Part shown: one piece after another, positions 47,434 to 57,461 of the stretch
How the letters are laid out: every line of letters starts with the position of its first letter
Numbering within the stretch: the stretch's first letter is position 1
Origin: Afipia sp. OHSU_II-C1
Lineage (GTDB): Bacteria > Pseudomonadota > Alphaproteobacteria > Rhizobiales > Xanthobacteraceae
Length of the DNA: 64,000 nucleotides
Assembly: GCF_000497575.1 (NCBI RefSeq)
Contig: NZ_APJI01000010.1
Span: forward strand, 62,001 to 126,000
Direction of reading: 5' to 3'
Program-made: the position numbers and the translations under genes
The notes under the pieces: model-generated
Database searches by the model: none
What the model saw: the letters and a program-made list of their open reading frames with translations, nothing else
What the model was told of the DNA's origin: nothing

Positions 47434-47799
47434 TTACCGATGCGCCTCCCAGCGCCCACTGCATCTGGCACCGTTCAGGACGCCGCTCCAGCGGCCCGAT
47501 CCGGAATAGCCGGACAGCCGCCCGCTGGCCCTGCCGGAGGAGCCGCCGCTGGAAATCGCGACATTGACCCCGCCGCCACCGCCGATCCGCCCGTTGATGG
47601 TGGTGCCGCCGGTCGAGACGATACGGCCGCCGCTGACTTGCAGCGGAAAGCTGTAGGCGGCATCGCAGTTGCCGGCCTGGGTGACAATGATCACGGTCCA
47701 GGGACCGTCGAACGAGGCGGCTTGGCTCGGAGAGGAGGCAAGCAGAGCCGCCGCGGCAAAAGCGAAGGTGGTCGAGCGCTTCAGAACGCTGATATTCAT
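47434..47799 (-). CDS. Small secreted beta-rich protein, paralogue B
   Basis: A 121-residue exported protein with a signal peptide ending about SQA-AS (residue 27). It is a paralogue of the 46890-47312 gene: same FDGPWTV start, NCDAAY cysteine, Gly/Ser-rich centre (GGGGGVNVAISSG) and RCSGRWEAH end. The frame extends upstream to 47841, but the ATG at 47799 starts the signal peptide. The region just downstream is unusually AT-rich. Confidence 0.8.
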   Translation of the reverse strand: MNISVLKRSTTFAFAAAALLASSPSQAASFDGPWTVIIVTQAGNCDAAYSFPLQVSGGRIVSTGGTTINGRIGGGGGVNVAISSGGSSGRASGRLSGYSGSGRWSGVLNGARCSGRWEAHR

Positions 47800-48026
47800 G
47801 GGGCTGGCCTTCCAGTGCGAGGGGTGCCGGGGGTCTTCCAAAATAGACGCTGAAAGGGCTCCTTTCGTTCAAGAGACGCCGTTAATCGTTGCCAATTCCA
47901 CGATCCTCTGCCATAAGCCCAACCTTCGTCGCCCGGCTGATTAAGGGCTGCCGTGGCGATGCCAATGCCGACTTTCTCCACACGGGATTAAGTTGAGCAT
48001 TTTCAACGCTCTAACGAGCATTTCAG

Positions 48027-48056
48027 CCGCCAGATCGCCTTTCGGGGCGGTTTTTT
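48027..48056 (+). terminator. Possible attenuator hairpin in the rpmI leader
   Basis: CCGCC (48027-48031) and GGCGG (48046-48050), or the inner CGCC/GGCG pair, followed directly by TTTTTT, just ahead of the rpmI ribosome binding site (ACAGGAGAGCC). Position suits leader attenuation of the rpmI-rplT operon, which in other bacteria is controlled by L20 or leader termination. Confidence 0.45.
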
Positions 48057-48078
48057 GTTGCGGCAACAGGAGAGCCAA

Positions 48079-48279
48079 ATGCCCAAGCTGAAGACCAAGT
48101 CGGGCGCCAAAAAGCGCTTCAAAGTAACCGGGACCGGAAAAGTGGTGTCCGCCCATGCAGGCAAGCGCCACGGCATGATCAAGCGGACCAAGAAGCAGAT
48201 TCGCCAGCTCCGCGGCACGCGGATTCTGTTCAAGACCGACGGCGACAACGTCAAGAAGTACTTCTTGCCGAACGCCTAA
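48079..48279 (+). CDS. rpmI: 50S ribosomal protein L35
   Basis: A 66-residue ribosomal protein beginning [18 protein letters not shown], with the L35 pattern GTGKV and [13 protein letters not shown]. The start is the ATG at 48079, with AGGAGA upstream. Followed by rplT 65 bp later. Confidence 0.98.
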   Translation: MPKLKTKSGAKKRFKVTGTGKVVSAHAGKRHGMIKRTKKQIRQLRGTRILFKTDGDNVKKYFLPNA

Positions 48280-48344
48280 AGCGGTTCACCGGGCCGCATT
48301 TGCGCGGCCACCTGTTTCACTTTTCCAGTTGAAGGACATGCATC

Positions 48345-48704
48345 ATGTCTCGCGTTAAACGCGGCGTCACATCTCACGCCAAGCACAAGAAAGTCTACAA
48401 GGCCGCCAAGGGTTTTTCCGGCCGCCGCAAGAACACCATCCGCGCCGCCAAGGCCGCCGTAGACAAGGCAGGCCAGTACGCCTTCCGCGCCCGCAAGCTG
48501 AAGAAGCGCACCTTCCGCGCGCTCTGGATTCAGCGCCTCAACGCGGCCGTGCGCCCGTTCGGCATGACCTACAGCGTGTTTATCAACGGCCTCGCCAAGT
48601 CGGGCGTCGTTGTGGACCGCAAGGTGCTGTCGGATCTCGCGATCCACGAACCGGCGGCGTTCCAGGCGATTGCTGAAAAGGCCAAAGCCGCTCTCGCGGC
48701 GTAA
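48345..48704 (+). CDS. rplT: 50S ribosomal protein L20
   Basis: A 119-residue rRNA-binding protein with the L20 landmarks [29 protein letters not shown] and [20 protein letters not shown]. Needed early in 50S assembly. Part of rpmI-rplT, with pheST 124 bp further on. Confidence 0.98.
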   Translation: MSRVKRGVTSHAKHKKVYKAAKGFSGRRKNTIRAAKAAVDKAGQYAFRARKLKKRTFRALWIQRLNAAVRPFGMTYSVFINGLAKSGVVVDRKVLSDLAIHEPAAFQAIAEKAKAALAA

Positions 48705-48827
48705 GCTTTGCCCCTCTTGCACGAGGCCGACACGACCGGGGCGTGACACGCCCCGCTCCGTTCGGCTGGGTGACATGATCCCCCGCCGGACGGTTGAGAT
48801 GAAACCGTTCCGATGGGGCTTTCTGCA

Positions 48828-49910
48828 ATGTCCGACCTTGCCAAACTCGAAACCGAAATCCTGAGCGCAATCGCAGCCGCTTCCGATGAGGCTGCGCTTG
48901 AGGCCGTGCGCGTCGGCGCGCTCGGCAAGAAGGGTTCGATCTCCGCCCTGCTTGCGACACTCGGCAAGATGTCGCCGGACGAGCGCAAGACCGAAGGCGC
49001 GAAAATCAATCTCGCCAAGGACAAGGTGACCGAGGCGCTGACCGCGCGCCGCGACATTCTCAAGAACGCCGCGCTCGACGCACGGCTGGCATCGGAAACC
49101 ATCGACGTCACGCTGCCCACGCGGGAGGCGCCCGCCGAGCAGGGCCGCATTCATCCACTCTCCCAGGTGATGGACGAACTCACCGCGATCTTCGCCGACA
49201 TGGGTTTCTCCATCGCTGAAGGTCCGGACATCGAGACCGACGACTACAACTTCACCAAGCTGAATTTCCCCGAAGGCCATCCGGCGCGGGAAATGCACGA
49301 CACATTCTTCTTCAATCGCAAGGAAGACGGCTCGCGCCCGCTGCTGCGCACGCATACTTCGCCGGTGCAGGTCCGTACCATGCTGACCCAGAAGCCGCCG
49401 ATCCGCGTGATCTGCCCGGGCCGCACCTATCGCATCGACAGTGACGCGACCCACACGCCGCAATTCCATCAGGTCGAAGGCCTTGTGATCGACAAGGGTT
49501 CGCATCTCGGCCACCTGAAATGGATTCTCGCGGAATTCTGCAAGGCGTTCTTCGAGGTCGACAACGTCAACATGAAGTTCCGTCCGTCGTTCTTCCCGTT
49601 CACCGAGCCATCGCTGGAAGTCGATATCCAGTGCCGCCGCGACAAGGGCGAAATCCGCTTCGGTGAGGGCGAGGACTGGCTGGAGATTCTGGGCTGCGGC
49701 ATGGTGCATCCGAACGTGCTGCGCGCCTGCGGCATCGATCCCGACGTCTATCAGGGCTTCGCCTGGGGCATGGGTATCGACCGCATCGCGATGCTGAAAT
49801 ACGGCATCAATGATCTGCGGCAGATGTTCGAGAGCGATACGCGCTGGATCAATCATTACGGCTTCAAGCCGCTGGATGTCCCGACGCTGGCGGGAGGGTT
49901 GTCGTCGTGA
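48828..49910 (+). CDS. pheS: Phenylalanine--tRNA ligase alpha subunit
   Basis: A 360-residue catalytic subunit (class II synthetase). Motif 2 and 3 regions are seen as [25 protein letters not shown] and [17 protein letters not shown]. An N-terminal coiled-coil tRNA arm precedes it (about 1-90). The ATG at 48828 is chosen; an in-frame ATG 15 bp upstream is less likely. It overlaps pheT by 4 bp (GTGA). Confidence 0.98.
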   Translation: MSDLAKLETEILSAIAAASDEAALEAVRVGALGKKGSISALLATLGKMSPDERKTEGAKINLAKDKVTEALTARRDILKNAALDARLASETIDVTLPTREAPAEQGRIHPLSQVMDELTAIFADMGFSIAEGPDIETDDYNFTKLNFPEGHPAREMHDTFFFNRKEDGSRPLLRTHTSPVQVRTMLTQKPPIRVICPGRTYRIDSDATHTPQFHQVEGLVIDKGSHLGHLKWILAEFCKAFFEVDNVNMKFRPSFFPFTEPSLEVDIQCRRDKGEIRFGEGEDWLEILGCGMVHPNVLRACGIDPDVYQGFAWGMGIDRIAMLKYGINDLRQMFESDTRWINHYGFKPLDVPTLAGGLSS

Positions 49911-52339
49911 AATTCACCTTCTCCTGGCTGAAAGAGCATCTCGACACCGACGAGCCGCTCGAGAAAATCGCCGACAAACTCACGATGATCGGGCTCGAGG
50001 TCGAGCACATCGACGATAAGGCGAAGGCGCTGGCGCCGTTCGTCATCGCGAAGGTCATTTCCGCCGAGCAGCACCCCAATGCCGATCGGCTGCGCGTCTG
50101 CATGGTCGATTACGGCCAGATCGCGAACGGCGACAAGCCGCTACAGGTCGTCTGCGGCGCGCCGAACGCGCGCACGGGCTTGATCAGCGTGTTCTCGCCG
50201 CCCGGCACCTACATCCCCGGCAAAAACATCACGCTGAGCGTGGGCAACATTCGCGGCGTTGAGAGCCACGGCATGTTGTGTTCGGCGGCCGAGCTTGAAC
50301 TTTCCGAAGATCATGACGGCATTATCGAGCTTCCGGCCGATGCGCCGGTTGGGAAATCTTATGCGGAGTGGGCCGGTCTCGGCGACCCGGTGATCGAGAT
50401 CAATCTGACGCCGAACCGTCAGGATTGCACCGGCGTCCACGGCATCGCACGCGATCTCGCAGCCGCCGACATGGGCAAGTTCAAGGACAACGCCCCGAAG
50501 CAGATCAAGGGTGAATTCCCCTGCCCCGTGCAGGTGAAGATCGAAGACGAGAAACTGTGTCCGGGATTTGCGCTGCGGCTGGTGCGCGGCGTCAAGAACG
50601 GCCCCTCGCCTGAGTGGCTGCAGAAGAGACTCACGTCCATCGGGCTTCGCCCGATTAATGCGCTGGTCGACATCACCAACTTCATGACCTTCGATCGCGC
50701 GCGGCCACTGCATGTGTTCGACGCCAGGAAGGTGACGGGCAACCTCACCGTGCGCCACGCCAGAAACGGCGAAACCATTCTGGCGCTCGACGGCAAGACC
50801 TACACCCTCGACGACACGATGTGCGTGATCGCCGATGAGCACGGTGTCGAATCGCTCGCCGGCATCATGGGCGGCGAAGCTTCCGGCTGCGACGCGAATA
50901 CGACCGACGTGCTGATCGAATCGGCGCTGTGGAATGAAATCAACATCGCGCAGACCGGCCGCAAGCTCGGCATCAACTCCGACGCCCGTTATCGCTTTGA
51001 GCGCGGCGTCGATCCGGCCTTCATGGTGCCGGGCCTCGAGATGGCGACCAAGCTGGTCATGGACCTGTGCGGCGGGTCACCGTCGGAGATCGTGGTCGCC
51101 GGACAGTCCCATGGCGATGACCGGATTATCGAGTTTCCGCTGTCCGAGGTGAAACGTCTGGCCGGCATCGACGTGCCGTTCCCGGAGATGAAACTGATTC
51201 TGGGCCATCTCGGATTCATGGTCGCTGGCACCGGTCCCGTGGTGAAGGTCGCGGTGCCGTCGTGGCGCAGCGACGTGCACGGCAAGGCCGATATCGTCGA
51301 AGAGATCGTGCGCATCGTCGGCGTCGACAGCGTGCCGCTGACGCCGTTCGAGCGCGGCGATGCGCCGCGCAAGCCGGTGCTGACCCAGCTTCAGCTCCGC
51401 ACCCGCCGCGCCAAGCGCGCACTGGCGGCGCGCGGCATGCTTGAGGCCGTGACATGGTCGTTCGTCTCCAGGCCGCAGGCCGAACTGTTCGGCGGCGGTC
51501 AGCCCGAACTCACGCTGGCAAACCCGATTGCATCGGATCTCTCCGACATGCGCCCTTCGCTGATCGCAGGACTCGTCGCAGCCGCGCAGGCGAACGCCGA
51601 CCGCGGTTTTCCCGATGTGGCGCTGTTCGAGGTCGGCCAGATCTTCAAGGGCGATAAGCCCGAAGATCAGTTCATGGCGGCAAGCGGCGTGCGCCGCGCG
51701 ATGGCGTCATCGAAGGGCATCGGCCGGTTCTGGTCCGGCTCGGCCACCGTCGATGCGCTGGACGCCAAGGCCGATGCGCTCGCGGTCCTCGCGGCCGCAG
51801 GCGCACCGATGCAGGGACTTCAGATCGTCTCCGCAAAGGAATCGAAGAATTTTCCGGCATGGCTGCATCCCGGCCGCTCCGGTGCGATCCAGATCGGGCC
51901 GCAGAACGTTCTTGGCTATTTCGGCGAGTTGCATCCGCGCGCGCTGGAAGCCCTGAAGGCTGACGGCCCGCTGGTGGCATTCGAAGTTATCCTCGAGCGC
52001 ATTCCCGACGCCAAGGCGAGGCCGACCCGCGCCAAGCCGCTGCTGGAACTATCACCGTTCCAGCCGGTGTCACGCGACTTCGCGTTCATCGTCGATCGCA
52101 GCGTTAAGGCCGGCGACATCGTGCGCACGGCGCAGGCCGTCGACAAGAAGCTGATCACCGGCGTCACTGTGTTCGACGTCTATGAAGGCAAGGGCATCGA
52201 TGACGACAAGAAGTCTATCGCCATCGCCGTGATGTTGCAGCCGCGCGAGAAGACCCTGACCGATCAGGAGATCGACGCGGTCGCGGCGAAGATCGTTGCC
52301 GATGTGACCAAGAAGACCGGCGGCACGCTGCGGGGGTAA
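49907..52339 (+). CDS. pheT: Phenylalanine--tRNA ligase beta subunit
   Basis: An 810-residue subunit containing a tRNA-binding (EMAP-like) domain about 40-155, the B3/B4 editing domain, B5, and the C-terminal FDX anticodon-binding domain. It starts with GTG at 49907, overlapping pheS by 4 bp. Sequence blocks [19 protein letters not shown] and the RFERGVDP motif are present. Full length. Confidence 0.98.
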   Translation: MKFTFSWLKEHLDTDEPLEKIADKLTMIGLEVEHIDDKAKALAPFVIAKVISAEQHPNADRLRVCMVDYGQIANGDKPLQVVCGAPNARTGLISVFSPPGTYIPGKNITLSVGNIRGVESHGMLCSAAELELSEDHDGIIELPADAPVGKSYAEWAGLGDPVIEINLTPNRQDCTGVHGIARDLAAADMGKFKDNAPKQIKGEFPCPVQVKIEDEKLCPGFALRLVRGVKNGPSPEWLQKRLTSIGLRPINALVDITNFMTFDRARPLHVFDARKVTGNLTVRHARNGETILALDGKTYTLDDTMCVIADEHGVESLAGIMGGEASGCDANTTDVLIESALWNEINIAQTGRKLGINSDARYRFERGVDPAFMVPGLEMATKLVMDLCGGSPSEIVVAGQSHGDDRIIEFPLSEVKRLAGIDVPFPEMKLILGHLGFMVAGTGPVVKVAVPSWRSDVHGKADIVEEIVRIVGVDSVPLTPFERGDAPRKPVLTQLQLRTRRAKRALAARGMLEAVTWSFVSRPQAELFGGGQPELTLANPIASDLSDMRPSLIAGLVAAAQANADRGFPDVALFEVGQIFKGDKPEDQFMAASGVRRAMASSKGIGRFWSGSATVDALDAKADALAVLAAAGAPMQGLQIVSAKESKNFPAWLHPGRSGAIQIGPQNVLGYFGELHPRALEALKADGPLVAFEVILERIPDAKARPTRAKPLLELSPFQPVSRDFAFIVDRSVKAGDIVRTAQAVDKKLITGVTVFDVYEGKGIDDDKKSIAIAVMLQPREKTLTDQEIDAVAAKIVADVTKKTGGTLRG

Positions 52340-52351
52340 ATCTCTCCTTCA

Positions 52352-52370
52352 CCTCTCCCGTGGGGAGAGG
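52352..52370. repeat. Short CCTCTCCCC-type hairpin after pheT
   Basis: CCTCTCCC and GGGGAGAGG flank a GT apex. Related hairpins occur at 55965-56083 and 62828-62942. Confidence 0.65.
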
Positions 52371-52430
52371 GAGCCGGCTCTCGCTTGATGCGACATCGAA
52401 GCGACGATTCCGATCAAACGAATACAGCGA

Positions 52431-53873
52431 TCAATTCCGCGGCCAGTTCAGGCCGCGCCCTCCGGGCACAGATGGCTCTGCCCTGGCACGCGACTGCGTG
52501 CGCTTCGGCTTCTTGGCGGACTTCTCGGCGACCGGCGCATCTTTCAGCGCACCGATCTTGCGCAGGGCCGCATCCGCAGCACGCTCGCCGGATTCCCACG
52601 CACCGCCGACAGTACCCCACTGGGTTTCGTGCGCGGCTTCGCCTGCGAAAAACAGGCTGCCCAATGGCTCCATCAGAACCTTGCGCGCCGGCTGACCGCC
52701 GGGCGCCGCCGCCGACATCGCCCCATAGATGTACGGCATGTCGTTCCAGCGCGTCGCCGTGGTGCGCTTGGCGATGTTCTTCACATCGGCGCCGAACAGT
52801 TTGGTCAGCCAGTCGGAGGCGAATGCCACCATCGCCGCCTCGCCCCGCGCCGACAATTCTGTACCGAACGATCCCGCAACATCGACCTGACACAGCGATG
52901 AGCCGCCGAGATTGGCGAGCAGGAAGCCGGTTGAGCGGTCCACACTTTGCTCGATCACAATGTCATCGCGCGACAGCCCGAGCGGATTGCCCGGCAGCTC
53001 CAGCGCGATGTGATCGTAACTGCCGAGCATGAGCTTCGACGCCGCATCCTGCTGGCGCTTCGGCAATTCAGGCGCGAATTTGATTTTCCCGGACAGCAAC
53101 GCGTTGGTCGATGCGGTCATGATGACGGCTTTTGCGGTGATCGTGCCCGCCGATGTCTCGACCTGCGCATCACGCCCGCTCCAGGCGACGCGCGTTACTG
53201 GCGTCGACAACACGACAGGAAGACCATCGCCAAGCTTCGCGATCAGCGTGCCCAATCCCTGACGGCAGGCCGATGGTCCGTCGCGCTGCGCCATCGCGAC
53301 AAGATCGAGCGCGGAGAGATCCTTCAGATCCTTGCCTGTCGGCTGCGTGCCGAGGACAAAGTCTGTCGTTGCCGCCCATACACCGAGATCCCTCGGCAGC
53401 CCCGCGGCGGCCGGCATATCGGCCTTGCCACGCACGGCATCCCCCATCGCGCGATTGGCGCGCACCAGCGTGGCGAGAAAATCCTCGGCTTCGCCGGCGC
53501 GCGCGTTGCGGCGGCCGATCCGGATACGCTGGCCGCGCGGCGCGGGAAGCATGTCCATGCCGACACCGCGCGCCAGCTTCGCGACCGGGCTGGTCTCGGC
53601 GTTGTAGAGCCAGCGCGCGCCCCGATCGAACGGCGCGTCGAACGAGGCCGCATCGGTGACACAGCGCCCGCCAATGTTGGGGGCGGCTTCGATCACGACG
53701 ACCTTGCGGCCGGCTGCGGCGATCCGGCGCGCAGCGGCAATACCGGCAGCGCCGGCTCCTATCACGACAATGTCAGCATCCCGCGGCAAGGGCGCGGCCA
53801 CTGCACGCGCCGCAAGCGGCGACAGCGCCATCGCTGCTGAGCCGGCCAGAAGATTGCGCCGGGTAATTGTCAT
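52431..53873 (-). CDS. FAD-dependent amine oxidase family protein with Tat signal
   Basis: A 480-residue flavoprotein with a twin-arginine signal (MTITRRNLLAGSAAMALSPL), then the dinucleotide motif IVVIGAGAAGIAAAR, a GGR motif (APNIGGRC) and the C-terminal FAD-binding segment LFFAGEAAHETQWGTVGGAW. This places it in the flavin monoamine oxidase / phytoene-desaturase-like family. It would be folded in the cytoplasm and exported. Substrate unknown; polyamine or amine oxidation is typical. Confidence 0.9.
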   Translation of the reverse strand: MTITRRNLLAGSAAMALSPLAARAVAAPLPRDADIVVIGAGAAGIAAARRIAAAGRKVVVIEAAPNIGGRCVTDAASFDAPFDRGARWLYNAETSPVAKLARGVGMDMLPAPRGQRIRIGRRNARAGEAEDFLATLVRANRAMGDAVRGKADMPAAAGLPRDLGVWAATTDFVLGTQPTGKDLKDLSALDLVAMAQRDGPSACRQGLGTLIAKLGDGLPVVLSTPVTRVAWSGRDAQVETSAGTITAKAVIMTASTNALLSGKIKFAPELPKRQQDAASKLMLGSYDHIALELPGNPLGLSRDDIVIEQSVDRSTGFLLANLGGSSLCQVDVAGSFGTELSARGEAAMVAFASDWLTKLFGADVKNIAKRTTATRWNDMPYIYGAMSAAAPGGQPARKVLMEPLGSLFFAGEAAHETQWGTVGGAWESGERAADAALRKIGALKDAPVAEKSAKKPKRTQSRARAEPSVPGGRGLNWPRN

Positions 53874-54066
53874 GTCATGGTTTCCAGAATTCGACCAAAA
53901 ACGGGGGTGTGGGGCGAAATTGCCGTATCATAAGGCTTCCGGCAACGGTCATAGTGAATGTTTGATGAGCAGCACCCTTGACGCATGAACTAAATTGAAA
54001 TTGGTTTCGACAAAACTAGGCCAACAAGAAAGCGGCCGGAATGCGCCGCTCGGGGGGAAGAACACC

Positions 54067-54951
54067 ATGGGCTTCGTGCTCGATACCGTCGGCAAGATCA
54101 TTGCCGGGTACCTCCAGAAAGAGGTTCCGGGATATGAACCCTTCACGCCCAGCGATCCGGAGCGACTGCGCGGCCTGATCGAAGCCGGCGACGTGCTGCT
54201 GGTCGAGGGCAACAACCGCGTCTCCGGCATCATCAAGTATCTCACCCAATCGACGTGGTCGCACGCCGCGCTCTATGTCGGCGCGATCGACGGCGCGAAC
54301 GAGCCCGACGGCGAACCGCATGTGCTGATCGAGGCAAATATCGGCGAAGGCGTCACCACCGCGCCGCTCTCGAAATACTATCCCTATCATACCCGCCTCT
54401 GCCGCCCCGTCGGTCTGTCCTATGAAGACCGCACCACGGTCTGCCGCTACGCCATCAACCGCGTCGGCTTCGGCTACGATACTAAGAATATTCTCGACTT
54501 GATGCGCTATCTCATTCCGCTGCCGATCCCGCAGCGCTGGCGGCGGCGGATGATCTCGCTGGGCTCCGGCGATCCGACCAAGATCATCTGCTCTGCGCTG
54601 ATCGCGCAGGCCTTCGGCGCGGTGCGCTATCCGATCCTGCCGAAAATCACGCAGGCCGCGAGCCGCCAGGCGCGCCGCGAAATCCTGCACATTCGCGATT
54701 CTTCGCTCTACATGCCGCGCGACTTCGACATCTCGCCCTATTTTGAAATCGTCAAGCCGACGATCGTCCGCGGCTTCGACTACACGGCGCTGCACTGGGC
54801 CGACACGACCAAGCCGTCCCCGGAGGTGACGGACGACACCGATCCCTTTCCAGAGGGAATCTTCGAAACGCCAGAGGCACCGCTCGCGCCTGTTGCGGCG
54901 TTTGAGCAGGATTCGCCGGAGCGCGAACCGGCGCGCGACCTCGCAGCCTGA
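54067..54951 (+). CDS. YiiX/YebB-like NlpC/P60 superfamily cysteine hydrolase
   Basis: A 294-residue protein with the permuted papain-like layout: GDVLLVEGNNRVSGIIKYLT then TWSHAALYVG with a likely catalytic histidine, and later KIICSALIAQAFG with a likely catalytic cysteine. Such YiiX-type enzymes are predicted to cleave or acylate amide or ester bonds in the envelope, sometimes on lipids. No signal peptide is obvious. The ATG at 54067 follows GGGGGGAAG. C-terminal tail is Pro/Glu rich. Confidence 0.8.
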   Translation: MGFVLDTVGKIIAGYLQKEVPGYEPFTPSDPERLRGLIEAGDVLLVEGNNRVSGIIKYLTQSTWSHAALYVGAIDGANEPDGEPHVLIEANIGEGVTTAPLSKYYPYHTRLCRPVGLSYEDRTTVCRYAINRVGFGYDTKNILDLMRYLIPLPIPQRWRRRMISLGSGDPTKIICSALIAQAFGAVRYPILPKITQAASRQARREILHIRDSSLYMPRDFDISPYFEIVKPTIVRGFDYTALHWADTTKPSPEVTDDTDPFPEGIFETPEAPLAPVAAFEQDSPEREPARDLAA

Positions 54952-54992
54952 ACCGGAATCCGATCTCGAGCGAAGCGGATAACCGACAGTGT

Positions 54993-55100
54993 CGTCATTC
55001 CGGGACGCGAGCTTTGCGAGCGAGCCCGGAATCCTGAAGTTGTTCCCGATGAATTCATCTGGATTCCGGATCAGCCGCGATGCGGCTGTCCGGAATGACG
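54993..55100. repeat. Dispersed palindromic repeat, CGTCATTCCGG type
   Basis: CGTCATTCCGG (left) and CCGGAATGACG (right) are inverted, with inner segments CCCGGAATCCTGAAG and a second GGATTCCGG. Same class as 41992-42124. Lies between two plus-strand genes. Confidence 0.75.
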
Positions 55101-55205
55101 TGGAATCCTCGAAATTCAGCGCCACACCGACGCTGCCATTTTCTGCCACTTGCCAGACACCTTCCCCGTACTTAACTCTCGCCAGGTTTTATGGAGGGAA
55201 GGCCC

Positions 55206-55958
55206 ATGCTTGACGCCGCATACAAGGCGTTGTCCCAGATCCTGTCGCCACCGATGCGCTCCATCCTGTGGAAGTCTGTCGGCCTCGCGCTGGTGCTGAT
55301 TGTCGCAGCGGCAGTTAGCCTGCAGCGGCTTTTGAGCTGGCTCGCCGGATCGGGCGAGGTCTGGGCGGAGACCATGGTCGGCTCCGACTACCACACCCTC
55401 ATCACCATCCTGTCATGGATCGTCTCGATCGCAGCCGGGCTCGGCATTGTGGTGGGCGCGGTGTTCCTGATGCCCGCCATCACCTCGCTGGTCGCGAGCG
55501 TGTTCGTCGATGACGTCGCCGACATTGTCGAGCGCGAGCACTATCCGGCGGAAAAGCCGGGCAAGGCGCTGCCCATCGGGCTCGCAATCACCGAAGGCAC
55601 CAAGACCGCGCTCTTGACCGTGCTGGTTTATATCGTTGCGCTGCCGTTCGTGCTGCTCGCGGGCGCAGGCTTCATCGTGTTCTTCATCGCCACAGCGTGG
55701 CTGCTCGGCCGCGAGTACTTTGAGCTTGCCGCGATGCGTTTCCGCACACCGGAGGAAGCCAAGCTCCTACGCAAACAGAATGGCGCGACCGTGTTCACGG
55801 CGGGACTGTTCATCGCCGCCTTCGTGTCGATCCCGATCGTGAATCTCGCAACGCCGCTGTTCGGCATGGCCTTCATGGTCCACATGCACAAACGGCTGTC
55901 GGGACCGCGGCCCGAGCTACTCGAGCCGGTGCGCCGGACAAGCGTGCCGAGCGTGTGA
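55206..55958 (+). CDS. EI24 / CysZ-like membrane protein
   Basis: A 250-residue protein with four or more hydrophobic segments and the family pattern GREYFELAAMRFRTPEEA near residues 175-190. The EI24 domain is shared with E. coli CysZ, a sulfate transporter, but these rhizobial members are not known to move sulfate. The ATG at 55206 follows GGAGGGAAGG; an in-frame ATG at 55191 would overlap that site. Confidence 0.82.
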   Translation: MLDAAYKALSQILSPPMRSILWKSVGLALVLIVAAAVSLQRLLSWLAGSGEVWAETMVGSDYHTLITILSWIVSIAAGLGIVVGAVFLMPAITSLVASVFVDDVADIVEREHYPAEKPGKALPIGLAITEGTKTALLTVLVYIVALPFVLLAGAGFIVFFIATAWLLGREYFELAAMRFRTPEEAKLLRKQNGATVFTAGLFIAAFVSIPIVNLATPLFGMAFMVHMHKRLSGPRPELLEPVRRTSVPSV

Positions 55959-55964
55959 ACCCCT

Positions 55965-56083
55965 TCTCCCTCGCCCCGTTCTTACGGGGAGAGGGTCGGG
56001 GTGAGGGGCTGATCCGATGAGATGCCCCTCACCCGGACCGTTTCACGGTCCGACCTCTCCCCGCGTGCGGGGAGAGGTGAAAA
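55965..56083. repeat. Cluster of CCTCTCCCC-type palindromes between convergent genes
   Basis: Three hairpins in a row: CTCGCCCC...GGGGAGAGG, CCCCTCAC...GTGAGGGG and CCTCTCCCCGC...GCGGGGAGAGG with GCGTGC loop, and a GGACCGTTTCACGGTCC palindrome. May end both flanking transcripts. Confidence 0.75.
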
Positions 56084-56086
56084 AGA

Positions 56087-56833
56087 TCAAACCGTCTTCT
56101 CCGGCCATCGGCACAGGTCATTGATGATGCACACCTCGCAGCGCGGCTTGCGCGCGATGCAGGTGTAGCGGCCGTGCAGGATCAGCCAGTGATGGGCGTG
56201 CCGCGCAAATTCCGGCGGCACGATCTTCAGCAATCCAAGCTCAACTTCGAGCGGTGTTTTGCCGGGCGCCAGTCCCGTGCGATTGCCGACGCGAAACAGA
56301 TGGGTGTCGACGGCGATGGTCGGCTCCCCAAACGCGATGTTGAGCACGACGTTCGCGGTCTTGCGTCCGACGCCGGGCAATGCCTCCAGCGCCGCTCGAT
56401 CGCGCGGCACCTGACTGCCGTGCAGCGCGATCAATTGTTCCGAGAGCGCGATGACGTTCTTCGCCTTGGTCCGATAAAGACCGATGGTCTTGATGTATTC
56501 GCGAAGCCTCTCCTCTCCGAGTTCCACCATCTTCTCGGGCGTGTCGGCTACCGGAAACAGATGCCGCGTCGCCCTGTTGACGCCGACGTCGGTCGCCTGC
56601 GCCGACAACGCGACCGCCACCAGCAGCGTGTAGGGATTGAGGTGCTCGAGCTCGCCTTTCGGCTCGGGATTGGCATTACGGAAGCGGGTAAAAACCTCGA
56701 CCACTTCCGCCGGGATCCAGGGCTTAAACTTGCCTGGCTTTAGCTTCGGCTTGGTGGCCTTTAACACCCGCTTTGCCGGTCCGGCCGGACTTGCTTTGGA
56801 TTTTGAACCGGACGTGATCGCCTTTTTTGCCAT
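56087..56833 (-). CDS. nth: Endonuclease III
   Basis: A 248-residue DNA glycosylase/AP lyase for oxidised pyrimidines. The helix-hairpin-helix motif LPGVGRKTANVVLN holds catalytic Lys158, Asp176 lies in AVDTHLF, and the [4Fe-4S] cysteines are C225, C232, C235 and C241 (C-x6-C-x2-C-x5-C). The basic N-terminal 35 residues are an extension relative to E. coli (211). The start ATG at 56833 avoids overlapping the divergent DUF2244 gene. Confidence 0.97.
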   Translation of the reverse strand: MAKKAITSGSKSKASPAGPAKRVLKATKPKLKPGKFKPWIPAEVVEVFTRFRNANPEPKGELEHLNPYTLLVAVALSAQATDVGVNRATRHLFPVADTPEKMVELGEERLREYIKTIGLYRTKAKNVIALSEQLIALHGSQVPRDRAALEALPGVGRKTANVVLNIAFGEPTIAVDTHLFRVGNRTGLAPGKTPLEVELGLLKIVPPEFARHAHHWLILHGRYTCIARKPRCEVCIINDLCRWPEKTV

Positions 56834-56855
56834 GTTCCCGGTATAGTAAGGCGTC

Positions 56856-57380
56856 ATGGATGAGCGCAACGATTTTGATCTTGAGCAGATCGCGGACGCG
56901 CCGCTGTTCAGCGCGCGGCTGACGCCGCATCGTTCGCTCAGCCGTCACGGCTTCCTGGTGCTGATGGGATTTGTGATCGCCGTGAGTTTCGCGGCCGGCA
57001 TCATGTTCCTGATGATGGGCGCATGGCCCGTGCTGGCTTTCTTCGGGCTCGATGCGCTGGTCATCTACTGGGCGTTCAAACTGAACTTCCGCCGCGCCGA
57101 CGCGATCGAGGACATCGTCGTTACGCCGTATGAAATCCGCGTCCGGCGGGTCAGCCATCGCGGACATGTTGTCGAATGGACGCTTAATCCGCTCTGGGTC
57201 CAGCTCGAGCAGAAATCGCACGCCGAATTCGGCATCGAGAAACTTTATCTCGTCTCCCGAGGACGGCGGCTTTCAATCGGCAGCTTTCTCGGTCCCGACG
57301 AAAAGGCGAGCTTTTCCAAAGCATTATTGGCCGCACTCCAGGCCGCCAAACGCGGACCGACCTATAATCCGCTGACCTGA
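56856..57380 (+). CDS. DUF2244 family membrane protein
   Basis: A 174-residue protein with two adjacent helices (about 32-70), the family segment SRHGFLVLMGFVIAVSFAAG and a C-terminal beta-rich cytoplasmic part (DIVVTPYEIRVRRVSHRGH). DUF2244 proteins are common near nth or cytochrome oxidase genes in alphaproteobacteria; function unknown. Divergent from nth with starts 22 bp apart. Confidence 0.85.
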   Translation: MDERNDFDLEQIADAPLFSARLTPHRSLSRHGFLVLMGFVIAVSFAAGIMFLMMGAWPVLAFFGLDALVIYWAFKLNFRRADAIEDIVVTPYEIRVRRVSHRGHVVEWTLNPLWVQLEQKSHAEFGIEKLYLVSRGRRLSIGSFLGPDEKASFSKALLAALQAAKRGPTYNPLT

Positions 57381-57461
57381 TTGAAACAGGAAACGGGTGG
57401 TTGCGACCGGGCGGGCGGCGTACATCGGGATCATGATGGACACCGCATAACGGATGCCGCC

